Source of the DNA: Rebecca billardiae RCC1528
Lineage: Eukaryota > Haptophyta
NCBI GenBank assembly: GCA_965240325.2
Contig: OZ251234.1
Coordinates: forward strand, 682,001 to 746,000
Direction: 5' to 3'
Length of the DNA: 64,000 nt
This document shows, one piece after another, positions 32,646-43,789 of this stretch (its first letter is position 1; the number at the start of each line of letters is the position of its first letter). Under the pieces are notes generated by a model that did no database searches, had not been told where the DNA came from, and saw nothing but the letters and a program-made list of their open reading frames with translations. Both the position numbers and the translations under genes were made by a program.

Positions 32646-33679
32646 CTACTGCGGGAAGGTCACCTTGTCCGGGATCTCGAGCTTGTCACCATCCTCGAAG
32701 AACTGCTTGTACTGGCTGATCAGGTTGGTGTTGTAGCTCTCGCAGAACTGCTTGTCCTCGGCAGTGAGCAAGTACTCGAACTTGGGCGTGCGCGCGAGCA
32801 TGTCCGCCTGCTGCGTCCAGCGCCACTGGAAGTCGTACTCCGGAGTGCCCTCGATCGTGTACAGGCAGGTGTTCGGATCTGCGCGAGTGCAGCGCAGCGC
32901 GCGCGCGGCGCGCGGTGAGCCGCAGCACGCCCCCAACGCCATCGCACGCGAGGGGCGTGCCCTGGCACGCGCGCGCGGGGCTGCGAGCGCAGACTCGAGC
33001 CGCCGCCCGCGCGCGCACCCTTGGGCTCGCCGACCGTGGGGAGCACGCCGCCCGCCTTCTGCGCGGCGATCGCATCGTCGATCGCCGCGGAGATGTTCTT
33101 GGCCGAGGTCGGGTTGTCCTTGGCGAACGCCGCGACCATCGACTCGGTCGCCTTCATGTCCTCGAGCGCCTCCTTGCCCCATTCGGGCAGCGAGGCGAAG
33201 GTGGGGCTGTCCGCGCCCACCTTGCCCGACGCGAAGTCGCTCAAGAAGCCCGCCCCGCGCACCGCGCCCGCCGCCTCCTTCTGCTTCCACGCCTGGTCGG
33301 CCGTGAGCTTCTCAAAGTCAGCCATCTTGCCGGTCGCACTGAGGTAATCGCGGAACTTGAGCGCCTGCAGCCGCATCTTGCGCGCGACGAACTGCTCGGC
33401 AAGGCCCAGGCCCTTGATGTCCGCCTCCGCCAGGCCGGTCTGGGAGCCCCCCACTGCCACCTTCTTCCCCAGCGTGGCCGCCTTGCACATCTCGAACATC
33501 TTCGCAAAGGCCTTCTGGTCGCCCGCAGCCGCAGAGAAGCTGTCGTCCGGCGAGATCGGCGTGAAGAACTTCTCCATGCCGAACACCGGCTCAGCTGCGG
33601 CCGCGGTGCTCAGCCGCGCGCTGCATGGCACCGCCGCCGCTCGGGCGAGCAGCCTCGACGAGCCAAGGGCGACCAGCAT
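32646..33679 (-). CDS. Unrecognised protein with mitochondrial presequence, two exons
   Basis: Exon 1 is 33679-33019, exon 2 is 32878-32646 with TAG stop, intron 33018-32879 (140 bp) with donor GTGCGC and acceptor GCGCAG; the join reads GEPKDPNTCLYTIE and the total is 297 residues. ATG at 33679 is preferred over the in-frame one at 33778 because it starts a typical matrix-targeting leader (MLVALGSSRLLARAAAVPC, no acidic residues). The mature part is helical, Lys/Glu/Ala-rich (KAFAKMFEMCKAA, ALKFRDYLSATGKMADFEK) and ends with an aromatic-rich tail (YDFQWRWTQQADM, LISQYKQFFEDGDKLE). Codon use is strongly G/C-ended, supporting a real, probably highly expressed gene. No family is recognised. The start lies 230 bases from the divergent gene at 33909. 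Confidence 0.75.
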
Positions 33680-33908
33680 CGCGGAGCACCTTGCCCGATG
33701 AAGCGAGGCCCGACCCCGAAAGTCCGGACGCGTGCTTCGGAATGAATCCTGCCAGAAATCGTTTTCCGCGAATGCCATTTTCTAGGCGCAATTTTGAGTT
33801 TTCGAGGGCATCACTTTTCGCGCGCGCGCTGCGCGCTGCTCACAAGGAGGCTCGAACGTAACAGTTGCTGCGCTTTCGGAAGCCGTTGTCGTCGCGGCTG
33901 CTGCAGCC
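33680..33908. promoter_or_regulatory. Divergent intergenic promoter region
   Basis: 229 bases separate the two translation starts. No clear TATA box is visible; the region contains GGCGCAATTTTGAG and the CGCGCGCGCTGCGCGCTG palindrome. It must contain both promoters if both gene models are right. Confidence 0.35.
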
Positions 33909-35354
33909 ATGGCTGTCGGGTGCGCGGCTGGCAGGGCCAGGCCGCCGCTGAGGCCCGTCATCGCCCTGGCCCTCGCCGTGGCGGCGAGTCCGACGGTCGT
34001 CCTACCGCAGCCATTCTCACCCTCGCCGCTGCCACCCAGTCCGCCGCCGCCCAGACCGCCCCCACCCAGCCCACCGCCTCCGAGCCCACCGCCGCCGAGC
34101 CCACCACCGCCATCGCACCTGGCTCGGCCACCGCCAGGAGGGCTGATGCTCAGCCCGCCACCGTCGCCGCCCGTGGGCAGCTCGCCCGTTCCACCCCCTC
34201 CTTCTCCGACCGTCTCGCCCTCCGCATCACCGATGCCGCCGCCATCGCCGCCGCCGCTGCCACCGCCTCCGCCACCTGCAGCTCCGCCGCCCTCGCCGCC
34301 CTCGCCGCCCTCACCGCACCCGCCACCGCTGCCTCCCTCCCCGCCGCAGCCGCCAACGCCGCCTCCGAGCCCACCGCCACGCCTGCCACCGCCGAGCCCA
34401 CCGCCGAGCCCGCCGCCGAGCCCGCCGCCACGCCCGCCGCCACCGGGCCCGCCGCCGAGCCCGCCACCACCACCGTCGCCGCGACCGCCGCCGTCACCGC
34501 CGCCGCCCTCGCCGCCGCCGCCGCTCCCGCCCCCCTCGCCGCCACCGCCCTCGCCACCTCCATCGCCGCCGAGCCCGCCCTCGCCCCCGTCCGCACCGCC
34601 GCCGCCGCCGCCGCCGTGCACGGCGGGCGACGTGTGCCGTGCAGAGTCGCAGTGCGTGCCGCGCACCGTGTGCACGGACGAGGGGAGCTGTCCGTACGAG
34701 CCGCGTCCGGACGGCACGGCGTGCGACGACGGCGACCGGACCACGGTGTTCGACAGCTGCCTGCTCAGCGACTGCGGCGGGCAGCGCACCGTCGTGCTCA
34801 CCCTCTCGGTGAACGAGACGCACGTGAGCGCGCAGGGCGCGGCGCTCGCCGAGGCCATCCGGGCAGAGCTTCAGGCTGTTCTGCTCGAGGCCCTCGAGCT
34901 GCCGGCGGGCACGCTCAGGGTGGTGGAGGTGCTGCTCGGACGGGGCGCCGGCGCGCGGCGGCAGCTGCAGGACGGCGCGCTCGAGGCGCGCGCGCGCGTC
35001 GGCGTGGGCAACTTCGCGGCCCTCGGCGTGAACGCGACAGCCGTGCTGTCACGCATCGCGGCGCCGGCGATGCTCGCTCAGATCAGCGCTGCAAGCCGCG
35101 CGTTCTCGGTCACGGCCGCCTCGGAGGGCGAGTTCGCGTGGGCGATCTCGGCGAGCGAGACCGTCGGGGAGTGCGCGATCCCAGATGGGATGCGCCCGGA
35201 CTGCGGCGACCACGGCCGGATCGAGCGGCTGCTCATCTGCGTGCTGGAGGGCGGAGGCTGGTCGGAGGCGGACGCTGCCGCGCAGCTGAGCGCGTGCGCC
35301 GCGCTGCCTCGGCCCGCGCCGCAGTTCCGCGCGTGCACGGTCGTGTGCAGGGAA

Positions 35355-35389
<35 letters not shown>

Positions 35390-36972
35390 CGCCGGCGGTG
35401 CCGCCGCTGCGGTGGAGGTCTCGAGGGCGGCGCGCCTCGAGCAGTCCGTGCAGGAGCTCGTCAGCACAGACTCTGGCCTGGCGGTGTGCGCTGCGGCCCG
35501 CCCGCGCCCGCAGCGCTGCCCCTCTCGCCGGCCAGCGAGCCCGACGGCGCAGCCAGAGCCCGCGGCGCCCTCGCGCGTCGCTGCGCCGAGGGTGCTGATC
35601 TGTGCCCCGCCCCCGGCGCGCGTGCACCCCGACGCCGCGGCGCCGCCTCCCTCCGCACGCGCGCACACAGATCATCATCATCGCTACCATCCTCCTCTGC
35701 ATCATCTGCGTGTGCGTGTGCGTGCGGCTGCGGCGCAGCCATACCGCCAAGGTGGAGGACGAGGACGCGGGCGCGCGCGAGTTCGCCGCCGAGCACTTCG
35801 CCGACGGGCACGACGGCGCGCCGGCCGCGGAGCCCGAGGCGGCGCAGCCGGGCCAGACGGGGCTCGAGGCGGGCGCGGCTCCGACGCCGGTGCACCTTGC
35901 GCAGCGCGGGCGCAGCATAGGCCCCGGCCAGATGGCGAAGCGGCACCAACCGCTGACTGAGGCGGAGACCAAGTACTGCAGCAGCGGCGGCGGCAGCGGC
36001 GCGCAGCCGGCAGCCGAGCCACCGCTGCCGCCGCGCTCGGCGCCGCCCATGCTCGACGCGTCGACGAGCGTCAGCGAGCAGCTCGGCACGCTGCCGCCCC
36101 TGCACCGCCCGCCGCCGCAGCCGCCTCTCCGGTTTGGGACCCCCGGGCCAACCTCCCCACCCGAGGCTGCGCGCGTGACGATCAGCAAGCCGCGCTCGCC
36201 GCGCGCCGCGCGCAAGCAGAGCGCGCCGCGCACCGCGGCATGCCGATACAGCGAGATGCCCGCGCGCAGGGCGATGGCGATGGCCCAGGAGACGGCGCAG
36301 AAGCATCGCGCGCCGCCGAGCGCGCGCGCGCCCCCGCCGCGGCTGCTACTGGAGCCCCTGCCGCACGCGCCGGCCGCGCCGCTCACGCCGCCCGGGCCAG
36401 AGCTGGTCACTTTCAGACTCGGCGAGGTCCCTCCGACCGCGCAGCGGTACCACGAGCCGGCGCCGAGCGCGCACCCGTTCGCCACGGCGGCGGGCGAGCT
36501 CGAGACCGCGCCGTGCGTCTTCCACGTGGCAGACGCGCCGACGACCGCCGCGCGGCCGGGCGGCAGCCCGAGCGCGCCGCCCGCGCTGAGCGCGGCTGGC
36601 AGGCTGCGGCCGGCCACGACGGCCAGCCTCGGCATCGCGCCTGAGCTGGTGCCGCCGCCGACGTTTGGCGGCGCGTCGGTGAGCCCCCCGCCGACGGCGC
36701 CGACGGGAGGCAGCTCGCTGCGCACCCCAGGCACGCCGCCGCCAAGGCAGCCATTCTTCGACGCAGCCTCATCCGTGGCGCCAAGCCCGGACGGCGCGCG
36801 TGGCAGCCTCGCCGCGCCGACCGCTGCGCGCGGCGGCGCGCTGCCGTCGACAGCGCCGCCGTCTCCAGGCGCCAGAGTGGCCTCCAGCGACGGTGACGGA
36901 GCAAGTCCAGCACGCCGCCACTTTGTGGGTGGGCAGGACGGCGTGCCTGCGCGCTTCTCCGTGCGAGAATAA
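33909..36972 (+). CDS. SPPPP-rich type I membrane surface protein, two exons
   Basis: Exon 1 33909-35483, intron 35484-35670 (187 bp, donor GTGTGC, acceptor CACACAG), exon 2 35671-36972; both phase 0, 958 residues. Order of parts: signal peptide (PVIALALAVAASPTVV); about 200 residues of SPPPP/PPSPPP repeats, as in extensins and pherophorins and probably hydroxyproline-glycosylated; a Cys-rich block (CTAGDVCRAESQC to CDDGDRTTVFDSC); a globular region with N-glycosylation sequons (NETH, NATA) that loosely resembles an SEA-type fold; a ten-Asp run at 35358-35387; then directly after the splice junction a transmembrane helix (IIIIATILLCIICVCVCV) with basic stop-transfer (RLRRS); and a 400-residue Pro/Ser/Ala-rich cytoplasmic tail. 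Frame continuity across the intron is what joins ectodomain to the membrane helix. Function: inferred cell-surface structural or adhesive protein. Confidence 0.7.
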
Positions 36973-37079
36973 TAATACTCGGCGCGCGTGATGGCGCGCC
37001 GCCCGCCGCCGCCACGTTACCGCATATGCGACGGGCGACGCCGTGCCGTGGCGGTGACGGAGCGGGTGGCACAGCTGCA

Positions 37080-37188
37080 CCGCGGACCCCCAACTACGTT
37101 GGTTCTGACGGAAGAGGACCGCGGAACGCGATCATATTATTATTATTTGATTAGCTGCTGGATCGTCATCTGCTGCTGATTATTATTC

Positions 37189-37266
<78 letters not shown>

Positions 37267-37410
37267 GACCGCGTTCCGTGGTCCTTTTCTGCATAGAATC
37301 AATAACGCAGTTGGGGGCTCGCGGTGCCGCCGGTGGCCGTGCAATCGCGGCTCTCCGCCGTAGTCGTGGCAGTTCGCCAGTTATAAAGTCGGTTCTTTCA
37401 AAGCCAAAGC
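37080..37410. repeat. Inverted pair of family D repeats around a (TA)n array
   Basis: A minus-strand copy (37080-37135) and a plus-strand copy (37266-37410) of family D face each other across the microsatellite 37192-37264. The paired ends read GGACCGCGGAACGCGATCAT and ATGACCGCGTTCCGTGGTCC. The right copy holds the uninterrupted CTCCGCC site that is occupied by the 271-bp element at 30125. Confidence 0.8.
37192..37264. repeat. (TA)n microsatellite
   Basis: About 36 uninterrupted TA dinucleotides lie between the two family D copies. Confidence 0.95.
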
Positions 37411-37665
37411 TCCGCGATTCACTTCATCTGCAGCCCGCGGGCACAGCGCGTCAAACTCAACGCACTTAGCACATCACTCAGATCCCGGAGCCCGAACAAG
37501 CTTAGTATACAGCCTCAGCACGCGGCCGCGATGATTAAATGCGATGATAATTTCAGTCGTAATTCAGTGACGCGATGATACATGTATATATATATATATA
37601 TATTATGATCGGCTACGCCGATCTTCGGGTAGTGAACAACGAAGTTGAGGGCGCACGGCCCTAGT
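37400..37665 (+). repeat. Dispersed repeat family G, copy 1, with short (TA)n
   Basis: Reverse complement of 49300-49670. It includes a (TA)n run of about 20 bases at 37585-37605 and the palindrome GATCGGCTACGCCGATC. In the other copy the same position carries a 110-base (TA)n array. Confidence 0.85.
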
Positions 37666-37689
37666 GGCTAGTCACCATCACGCAGCTAG

Positions 37690-38728
37690 TGAGCTTGTGA
37701 ATGTGAGCAGCAGCCGCGGCTTGTGACGACACGGTCGGACGGTCGGACGACCGGTGCCGGTGCGGCGGGGGCAGCGGCGGCGCGACGGCGTCGGCGGTGG
37801 CGCGCTCGTACAGCGTCTGCAGCACGTGCGCAGCGTGACTGCGTGTGCAGCAGCGCGCCGCTCAGCTCCCGCCGCTCCACGCCGCCGCAGCGGCGCGCGC
37901 GGCGCGCGCCCGCCTCGGCCGAGGCCACGCCCGCCACCATCCGTCGCGCCGCCGCCAGCTGCTGCGCCGTCGGTGACGGCGGTGGGTCGAGTGCAGAGAG
38001 GAGGTGGATGAGCCAGTGCAGCCCGGACTGCGTGACGTCCACGTCCACCACCGCGTCCTCCTTCGCCACCGCCATCTCCTCCGCCCGCCCCGCCCCCCAG
38101 CGGCGGTCCCACCACTTAGTAGGCTGCGGCGACCGCGGCCCGGCGCGTCACGCCGCGCGCGCCCGGCGAGCGCTCGGATGACGAACCGGCTGGGCGGCAG
38201 CGTGGGCGGCGAGGCGACGCGCTCTCCGCCGCTGACGGAGGAGTTGACGGAGGTCGTGCGCGCGAGGTCGGCGGCGGTGTGCGCGGCGGCGCTGGGCGAG
38301 TGCGCCAGCCTCTCGCGGGCAGCACTGAGCACATGCCCCGCCGCGCGCCCGCCGCCGCCCAGGCTCCCGCGCTCGGCCGCGCGCCGCGCCGCCGCGCTGT
38401 CCGGATGGCGCACCTCCCTCGACTGCGCCGCCACCATCGCCCTCGCTCCCTGCAGTCGCCGCCCCCGCCGCCTGCCGTGACGCGCCCGCCGCGCGCCGTG
38501 GGCGGCACTCGCGGGCGTTGTCGTCGGCTGAGAGCCGGCGGCGTTGACGCGCGGGCGGCCGCCGATGGCGAGGGTGAGGACGGACATGCCGTTCGGCGCG
38601 CCTCCCTCGTCCTCGGTGCCGCCACCACCGCCCTCGCTCCCTTCAGCCGCCGCCCCCGACGCCTCCGCTTCGGGCGCTTCCGCTGCACGCCGTCGCGCCC
38701 CACGCGATCGCCCCACGCGATCGCGCAC
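37690..38728 (-). pseudogene. Decayed, truncated copy of the 5.3-7.0 kb armadillo-like gene
   Basis: The same blocks appear in the same order as in 5296-6960: GMSVLTLAIGGRPRV, ERLAHSPSAAAHTAADLART and VTQSGLHWLIHLLSALDPPP. The N-terminal helices of the full copy are missing and the blocks are in different frames with altered spacing. Similarity starts near 38700 and stops near 37690. Probably a non-functional duplicate; unprocessed, since the intervening sequence is also similar. Confidence 0.55.
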
Positions 38729-38779
38729 GTAGTGCCGGCAGTTGGCGACTGTTCGCGACCAGAGAGCCCATCAGAAGTG

Positions 38780-39480
38780 ACGGTTCGTTAACTCGTACCA
38801 TAAAACTTTCCCTACAATAGGCAGAATCAAAGCCGATCGCTGCCCTTTCAAGTTGTCCAGGACACACTCGTTTTCAGAGAGCTGTTAATCCTCGCAGATA
38901 GAGATGTCGAATCCCACCCGCATGAGCAAGTCAGTAGCTCGATAGCCGTATGATATGAGAGCGCGCGGGAACGTCGGTTCGGACTACCCGCGCAATAACA
39001 TCTTTGGTTCGCTTTATGCAGAATCTCGTTTCAGTTGAATGGCGGGCGATCGTCTTTCGTTGAAACGGTGTTTTTGAAGCGCAGTTCTCTTAAGAGAAGA
39101 GGGATGCGTCTAATCTAAAACGCTGTTTTTCAGAAGCGCGTGAATCAAAGCTGACGACCCAACCTATCGTTTCTATGGTTGGCGAGCTGTTTCAGGCTCT
39201 TACAATTCAGGCATCTTACTATGACGGAATGTTCTAACACACGGCTGGTGTTATGTGCTATTCCACCCTGCATTCCCCTAAGTGTTACTATCGTTAAAAT
39301 TAAGGGGCAGTACAAACGCAATCATTGCGGCAGCGATATCCACTCATACGCGGTGGCCACCTACCGAAAAATCCCCAAAATCCTGCGCGCATCCTCTTTT
39401 TGATTTTGCGGAGCACGTGCGCCGCCCCCCCCCCGGCTTTCGCACACGCTCAGACCTTTCGGGGGGGGGCCGTGCGCCAT
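38780..39480 (+). repeat. AT-richer dispersed repeat family F, copy 1
   Basis: Much lower GC than its surroundings and related, in inverted orientation, to about 47160-47760: shared blocks include AACGCAATCATTG, AAATCCCCCAAATCCTGCGCG-like, CGTATGATA..GCGCGCGGGAACGTCG and a poly-C/poly-G flanked CAGACCTTTCGG. Non-coding. A retroelement tail is inserted at its end (39481). Confidence 0.65.
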
Positions 39481-40605
39481 AACGACGTGGTATGCAACGG
39501 GCGCAGGCGTCAGAGTCAGCAAGCTGTAGCAGCAGATCGAGCAGCAGAGACAAACACCAGGATCAGCGCTCCTCGCCGTCGTCCCCCCCCTCGAAGTCGC
39601 CCATCACTCCATCGCCGAGCGGAAGCTCGACGCACCGTCTGGCGTCGACGCGCGCGCGCCACCGCGGTGGTCGCGGTGCCACGCGTCGTCAGCCGTCGTC
39701 TCGAAGTAGTCGTCGTACGCAGCGCCCCCGCGGGCGCGGGCCCCCGGGCGCACGTGCGCCATGCGCGCGCGGGTGATGAGCATCTTGGCCTGGCCAGGCA
39801 GGCAGCGCATGCCCAGCTCGCGCCGCATGGTGCCGAGCAGCGCGCGCTCGGCGGCGGGGCGCGAGGGCGCGCTGAGGCGCGCGCGCCACGTGTCCCGCCC
39901 CATCTTGGCGATCTTCTTGAGGGTGAGGTCCACCTCCGCGCTCCACTCGCCGAACGCCCGCACGACAATCGGGACGATCGCGAGGAAGGCGTCGAGCCGC
40001 GCCTCGTACGGGCCCACCTGGCCCTCAAGCGTGCCGTAGACCTCGCGGTCGAGGAGCTGCAGCTGCTTGCGCCGCTCGCGCGGGACGAGTTCCGCGCGGT
40101 GGCGCACCGCACCGTTGCGGCCGTCGCTCACCCTGTAGCGCGACGGGCTCAGCGAGATGGTCTTGACCTCGAACAGGGTGCAGTTGCCGTGCACCTCGGC
40201 ACTCAGGTCCACCACCGGTACGCGCTTGCGGTCCGTGCCGAGCACCGCCTGCGCCTGGGCGGCGGACTGGGCGTGCACCGAGCCGAAGATGTAGGTGTCC
40301 TCCGGCACGGCGCACACACCGGCGTACGTGCGGAAGAACTCCGCCAGCACGCGGATCACCGGGTCGTGCCGGTAGCGTGCGACGTGGTCGCCGGGGAGCG
40401 CGTTGCGGCCGGACGCGCTAAGGGGCGCGTCGCCGTACGTGTCCACCCGGATGCCGGGACCCGAGGGCGAGCGCGTGGGCACGTACGCCCCGGCCGGGGC
40501 CAGCGGCGCGCAGACCGGGCTGGGGATCCCGAGCGCGCGCGCCGCGATCTCGAGCCACTCACCCTGGTGGTGGACCGCCGCGCTGCCGATCGGCAGCGCG
40601 CCTAT
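39481..40605 (-). mobile_element. 5'-truncated retroelement tail with PD-(D/E)XK-like nuclease domain
   Basis: The minus-strand frame is open from about 40605 (where family C sequence begins) to a stop at 39604, with no true start. Protein order: HHQGEWLEIAARALGIP, then GDHVARYRHDPVIRVLAEFF, then VPVVDLSAEV...CTLFEVKT, then EARLDAFLAIVPIVVRAFGE. This matches the C-terminal region that follows reverse transcriptase in many algal and oomycete retroelements, where an Asp...Glu-x-Lys pair forms a PD-(D/E)XK-type nuclease core. The reverse transcriptase itself is missing. The copy at 42433-42622 shares exactly the same 3' end (ACGTCGTT) but is shorter at the 5' side, the hallmark of target-primed, 5'-truncated retroelement insertions. 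Confidence 0.55.
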
Positions 40606-40617
40606 ATCTATATCTAG

Positions 40618-40900
40618 TTATGGCCCGCGGTGCAGGGCGGAGCGCGCAGCGTGGAGCCCGCTCCGTGGGCCCTAACCACGTTTCAAAAAGATCTTTGATC
40701 AAGAAAAAAGGGACGGGGGACGATTTTCATGGCTGGAGGAGACCGAGTTTCGAATTTTGAGACCCTCTCTAACACGCATCACGGCCGAAAAAGGTCGCGC
40801 CCACGGCAAGTTCATAGTAAAGCGTGGAGTGACGCCCGTCCAAAAAACTTCACGCCCTTTAGGATCCCTAACTTAACGAACCGTTACAAGCGATTTTTCC
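40618..40900 (-). repeat. Dispersed repeat family C, copy 3
   Basis: Reverse-orientation, more diverged relative of 29727-29995, from TTATGGCCCGCGGTGCAGGG to TTAACGAACCGTTAC. It abuts the truncated retroelement. Confidence 0.8.
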
Positions 40901-42190
40901 GGCCAATGAGATTGCAGCAAGGTCCAAGGAGCGATGACGTATCTAGATAGAGATTGCCGCGAACCGATGTGACCATGTACGTCCCTTGAATCAGTTGAAT
41001 CAACTATTCAATCGCGCCGTGTCTGTATCAGGAGCCGACGAGGCAAGGGTCAGTAGCCGATGGGCCAACCTCGGCGAATCTCAATACTATCTGACACCGG
41101 AAGCGGGAGCCGGGGCGCGCGGGCCCGCGTTTTGTACGCCACGGCTGCGGCGAGACCGCGAGAGGAGGCGAGCTGACGAGCGACCGACGGGTGAGGACGG
41201 CGATGGGCAGGTGCGCGCGGCGAGTTGCGCCTGGAGCGCGCGGCTGCGGCGGGTCCCGACTGCCGTCGACATCGCGTTCGTGCCCCCGCTCACTCCGCGC
41301 GCCCCCGCCGCCCCGTGTCGATGCCTGCGCGCGGCCGCGCGCCGGTCGGCGCCGGGGCGCCCCGGCCGCGCCGCGGCAGCCGCCCTGTATTCGGGCTCTC
41401 GCAAGCTCGGGGGCAGCGGCGCCTGATGCCGGACTGATCGATCTCTGAGTCTTCGACTTCACCACGCGCCGCCCTTGCCATGCCTTTCCGGGGAGCGCCG
41501 ACGATCCGAGTCCATCGTCGACGGTCGACTCTGAGCGAGGGCTACGCCTCGGAACTGAACGGTACTCTACGAGGAGGACGAGCTGCGCGGGCGACGGTGG
41601 TGCGTGACGTCCCCAGAGCTGGCTGTGCCTCTGCAACGCGTGCCGAGCCTGATCGAGGTGTGTCAGCCCGTGCACGCGCGGCGTGCGCGAACGATCCGTG
41701 ACTGGTGCCCAGTCGCACCTCCGACCTCGGCACCGTGCTCCCTCGGGCTGTCAGCTCCGCGTGGCCTGGCGTGCACGTCGAGTTGCGCTCATGCGTCGAT
41801 CACGCCTCGCGCCCGCCTGTCGGCCGTCGCGCAGGCGCTGGTCGAACCCTACTCGGACCAGTGCAAATCATCTAACTATCCTGGCGCTGCCGGTGCGCGG
41901 TGACCCGCGGCGGGACAGCGGTCAGTCAGCAGCAGCGGCCCGAACGAATCCGCGGCCCCGCACCGTGCTCCCTGGCTGTCAGCTTCGCGTGGCCTGGCGT
42001 GCACGTGGAGTCGCGCTCATGCGTCGATCACGCCTCGTCGCATCCGCCTGTACACAATCGGCGCCGCGCCGGCGGCTGCGAAGTGCGCCGATGGGCCCGC
42101 GCCCCGGGCGCGGCGGGCGGCGGCGCGCCGCTGGAGTCTAGTTGTACGGGCATGCAACTCCGGGTCTGTCAATAGACGACTGCGATGGAG
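40901..42190. other. No gene recognised; contains a spaced direct repeat
   Basis: A segment of about 100 bases (CACCGTGCTCCC...GTGGCCTGGCGTGCACGT...GCGTCGATCACGCCTCG) occurs at about 41730-41815 and again at about 41960-42045. Open frames in the rest lack recognisable domains. Confidence 0.5.
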
Positions 42191-42194
42191 GGTG

Positions 42195-42258
42195 CACCGC
42201 CACCGCGGGCCCTGAACTACGTTCGTTCTACGGAAAAGGACCGCGGAACGCGGTCATC
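42195..42258 (-). repeat. Dispersed repeat family D, copy beside (ATCT)n
   Basis: Reads CACCGCGGGCCCTGAACTAC and AAAAGGACCGCGGAACGCGG, the complement of the family D start, directly next to the tetranucleotide array. Confidence 0.8.
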
Positions 42259-42261
42259 TAA

Positions 42262-42414
<153 letters not shown>

Positions 42415-42432
42415 ACCGCGGTCAGGGCTCAG

Positions 42433-42622
42433 GCGCCGCGGTGGCGCGCGCGCGTCGACGCCAGATGGTGCGTCGAGCTTCCGCTCGGCGATGGAGTGAT
42501 GGGCGACTACGGGGGGGGGGACGACGGCGAGGAGCGCTGATCCTGGTGTTTGTCTCTGCTGCTCGATCTGCTGCTACAGCTTGCTGACTCTGACGCCTGC
42601 GCCCGTTGCATACCACGTCGTT
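42433..42622 (+). mobile_element. Second, shorter copy of the retroelement tail
   Basis: Reverse complement of 39481-39670: last codons ([13 protein letters not shown]), stop, and the 3' untranslated part ending ACGTCGTT at 42622. Internal change: a longer poly-G tract near 42511. It encodes no complete domain. Confidence 0.75.
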
Positions 42623-42784
42623 AATATATATACCATTCAGGCGGGCATTGCCGGGTTGCACCCGGCAATGCTGCATTCACCCCGGTCCTACCGGAATGCA
42701 GGGCTCGCCCCGCTGGCCGCTCCGTGACCGTCAGCGCCGCGCGCCACACAGGCCACCACGACTTCATTATCATCAATACTGCTG

Positions 42785-43105
42785 CACGCATGATGGTAGT
42801 GACAGAGTACTGGCGGTACTGCTGCGCGCATGGTATGGTACTGCTGGGCGCGTGGTATGGCACTCACATGGTCGTATGGTATGGTACTGCTGCACGCATG
42901 ATGGTATGGTACTGCTGCGCGCATGGTAGCAGTATGGTAAGTACTGCTGCGCGCATGGTATGGTACTGCCACGTGCATGGTACAGTATGGTACTGCTGCA
43001 CGCATGTTGGTATGGTACTGGCGGTACTGCTGCGCGCATGGTATGGCACTGCTGCGTGCATGGTATGGTACTGCTGCGTGCATGGTATGGTACTGCTGCA
43101 CGCAA
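42785..43105. repeat. 22-bp minisatellite, block 1
   Basis: Degenerate repeats of the type GCATGGTATGGTACTGCTGC in forward orientation. It is followed by a non-tandem segment (43105-43770) that is duplicated at 44668-45240. Confidence 0.9.
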
Positions 43106-43770
43106 GAAACAAACAAGCGCGCAGGTGGTGGGAGCCAAGCAAGCAGACGCAAGCGCGCAGGTGGTGGGAGAAGCAAGCGCGCAGGTGGTGGGAGTGCTCG
43201 CAGGTGGTGGGAGAAGCAAGAACCAGCAGCTCGAAGCAGCAGGCACTCCGATGCGGCACCTCCCGAAGCTGCTGCATCCTTCTGACCGCCCGCGGTTTGC
43301 AGACGAAGCGTGGCCGCGACTACGAGCCGCACGCGCACGCGGTGCGCGCAGCGGTCATGGCGCTGGGTCCGGCGAGCAGCCGGGGTGAGGTTCAGGTACG
43401 AGGGGCACACACTATTCCGCATGCGCCTTGGCACCGACCACGCGCCGCATCCACTGGGAGATCTGCGGCCGCAAGAAGCGCGCGCCTTGGCGAGGGCGAA
43501 GCATCGTAGACCCGCCACCCGCCTGCGCAGTGCTTCCGCACCGCCGGCCGGGGCGGTCCGGCACTGCTTGCTTGGTATTTGTCCGGCTTCCTCAGCTCAT
43601 ACATCATCAGTCCTCACTCCTTCACCGATCACTGCGCACCGATCTCATGAAGGGAGCGAGCAACGGAGGAAGCTGAAGCACCTTCACAGGTCCTTGCTCT
43701 CTTGAAACAGTGAGGAACCGGAAGCAACCGAGAGGAAGCTGAACTGAGGAACCTTCACAGGTCCTTGCTC
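43105..43770 (+). repeat. Duplicated segment downstream of minisatellite, copy 1
   Basis: Starts AAGAAACAAACAAGCGCGCAGG with short GCGCAGGTGGTGGGAG repeats and continues through GAAGCTGCTGCATCCTTCTGA to the end of the TTCACAGGTCCTTGCTCTCT block. Copy 2 is at 44668-45240 in the same orientation with small indels. Confidence 0.85.
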
Positions 43771-43789
43771 TCTCCGCAGCTTCATACTG

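Noticed and set aside
33782-34858. Minus-strand 358-codon Gly-rich frame
   Set aside because: It is the exact antisense of the SPPPP repeats of the surface-protein gene.
35049-36734. Minus-strand 561-codon frame
   Set aside because: Antisense shadow of the surface-protein exons; no domain, and it would run through the poly-Asp and membrane-helix codons.
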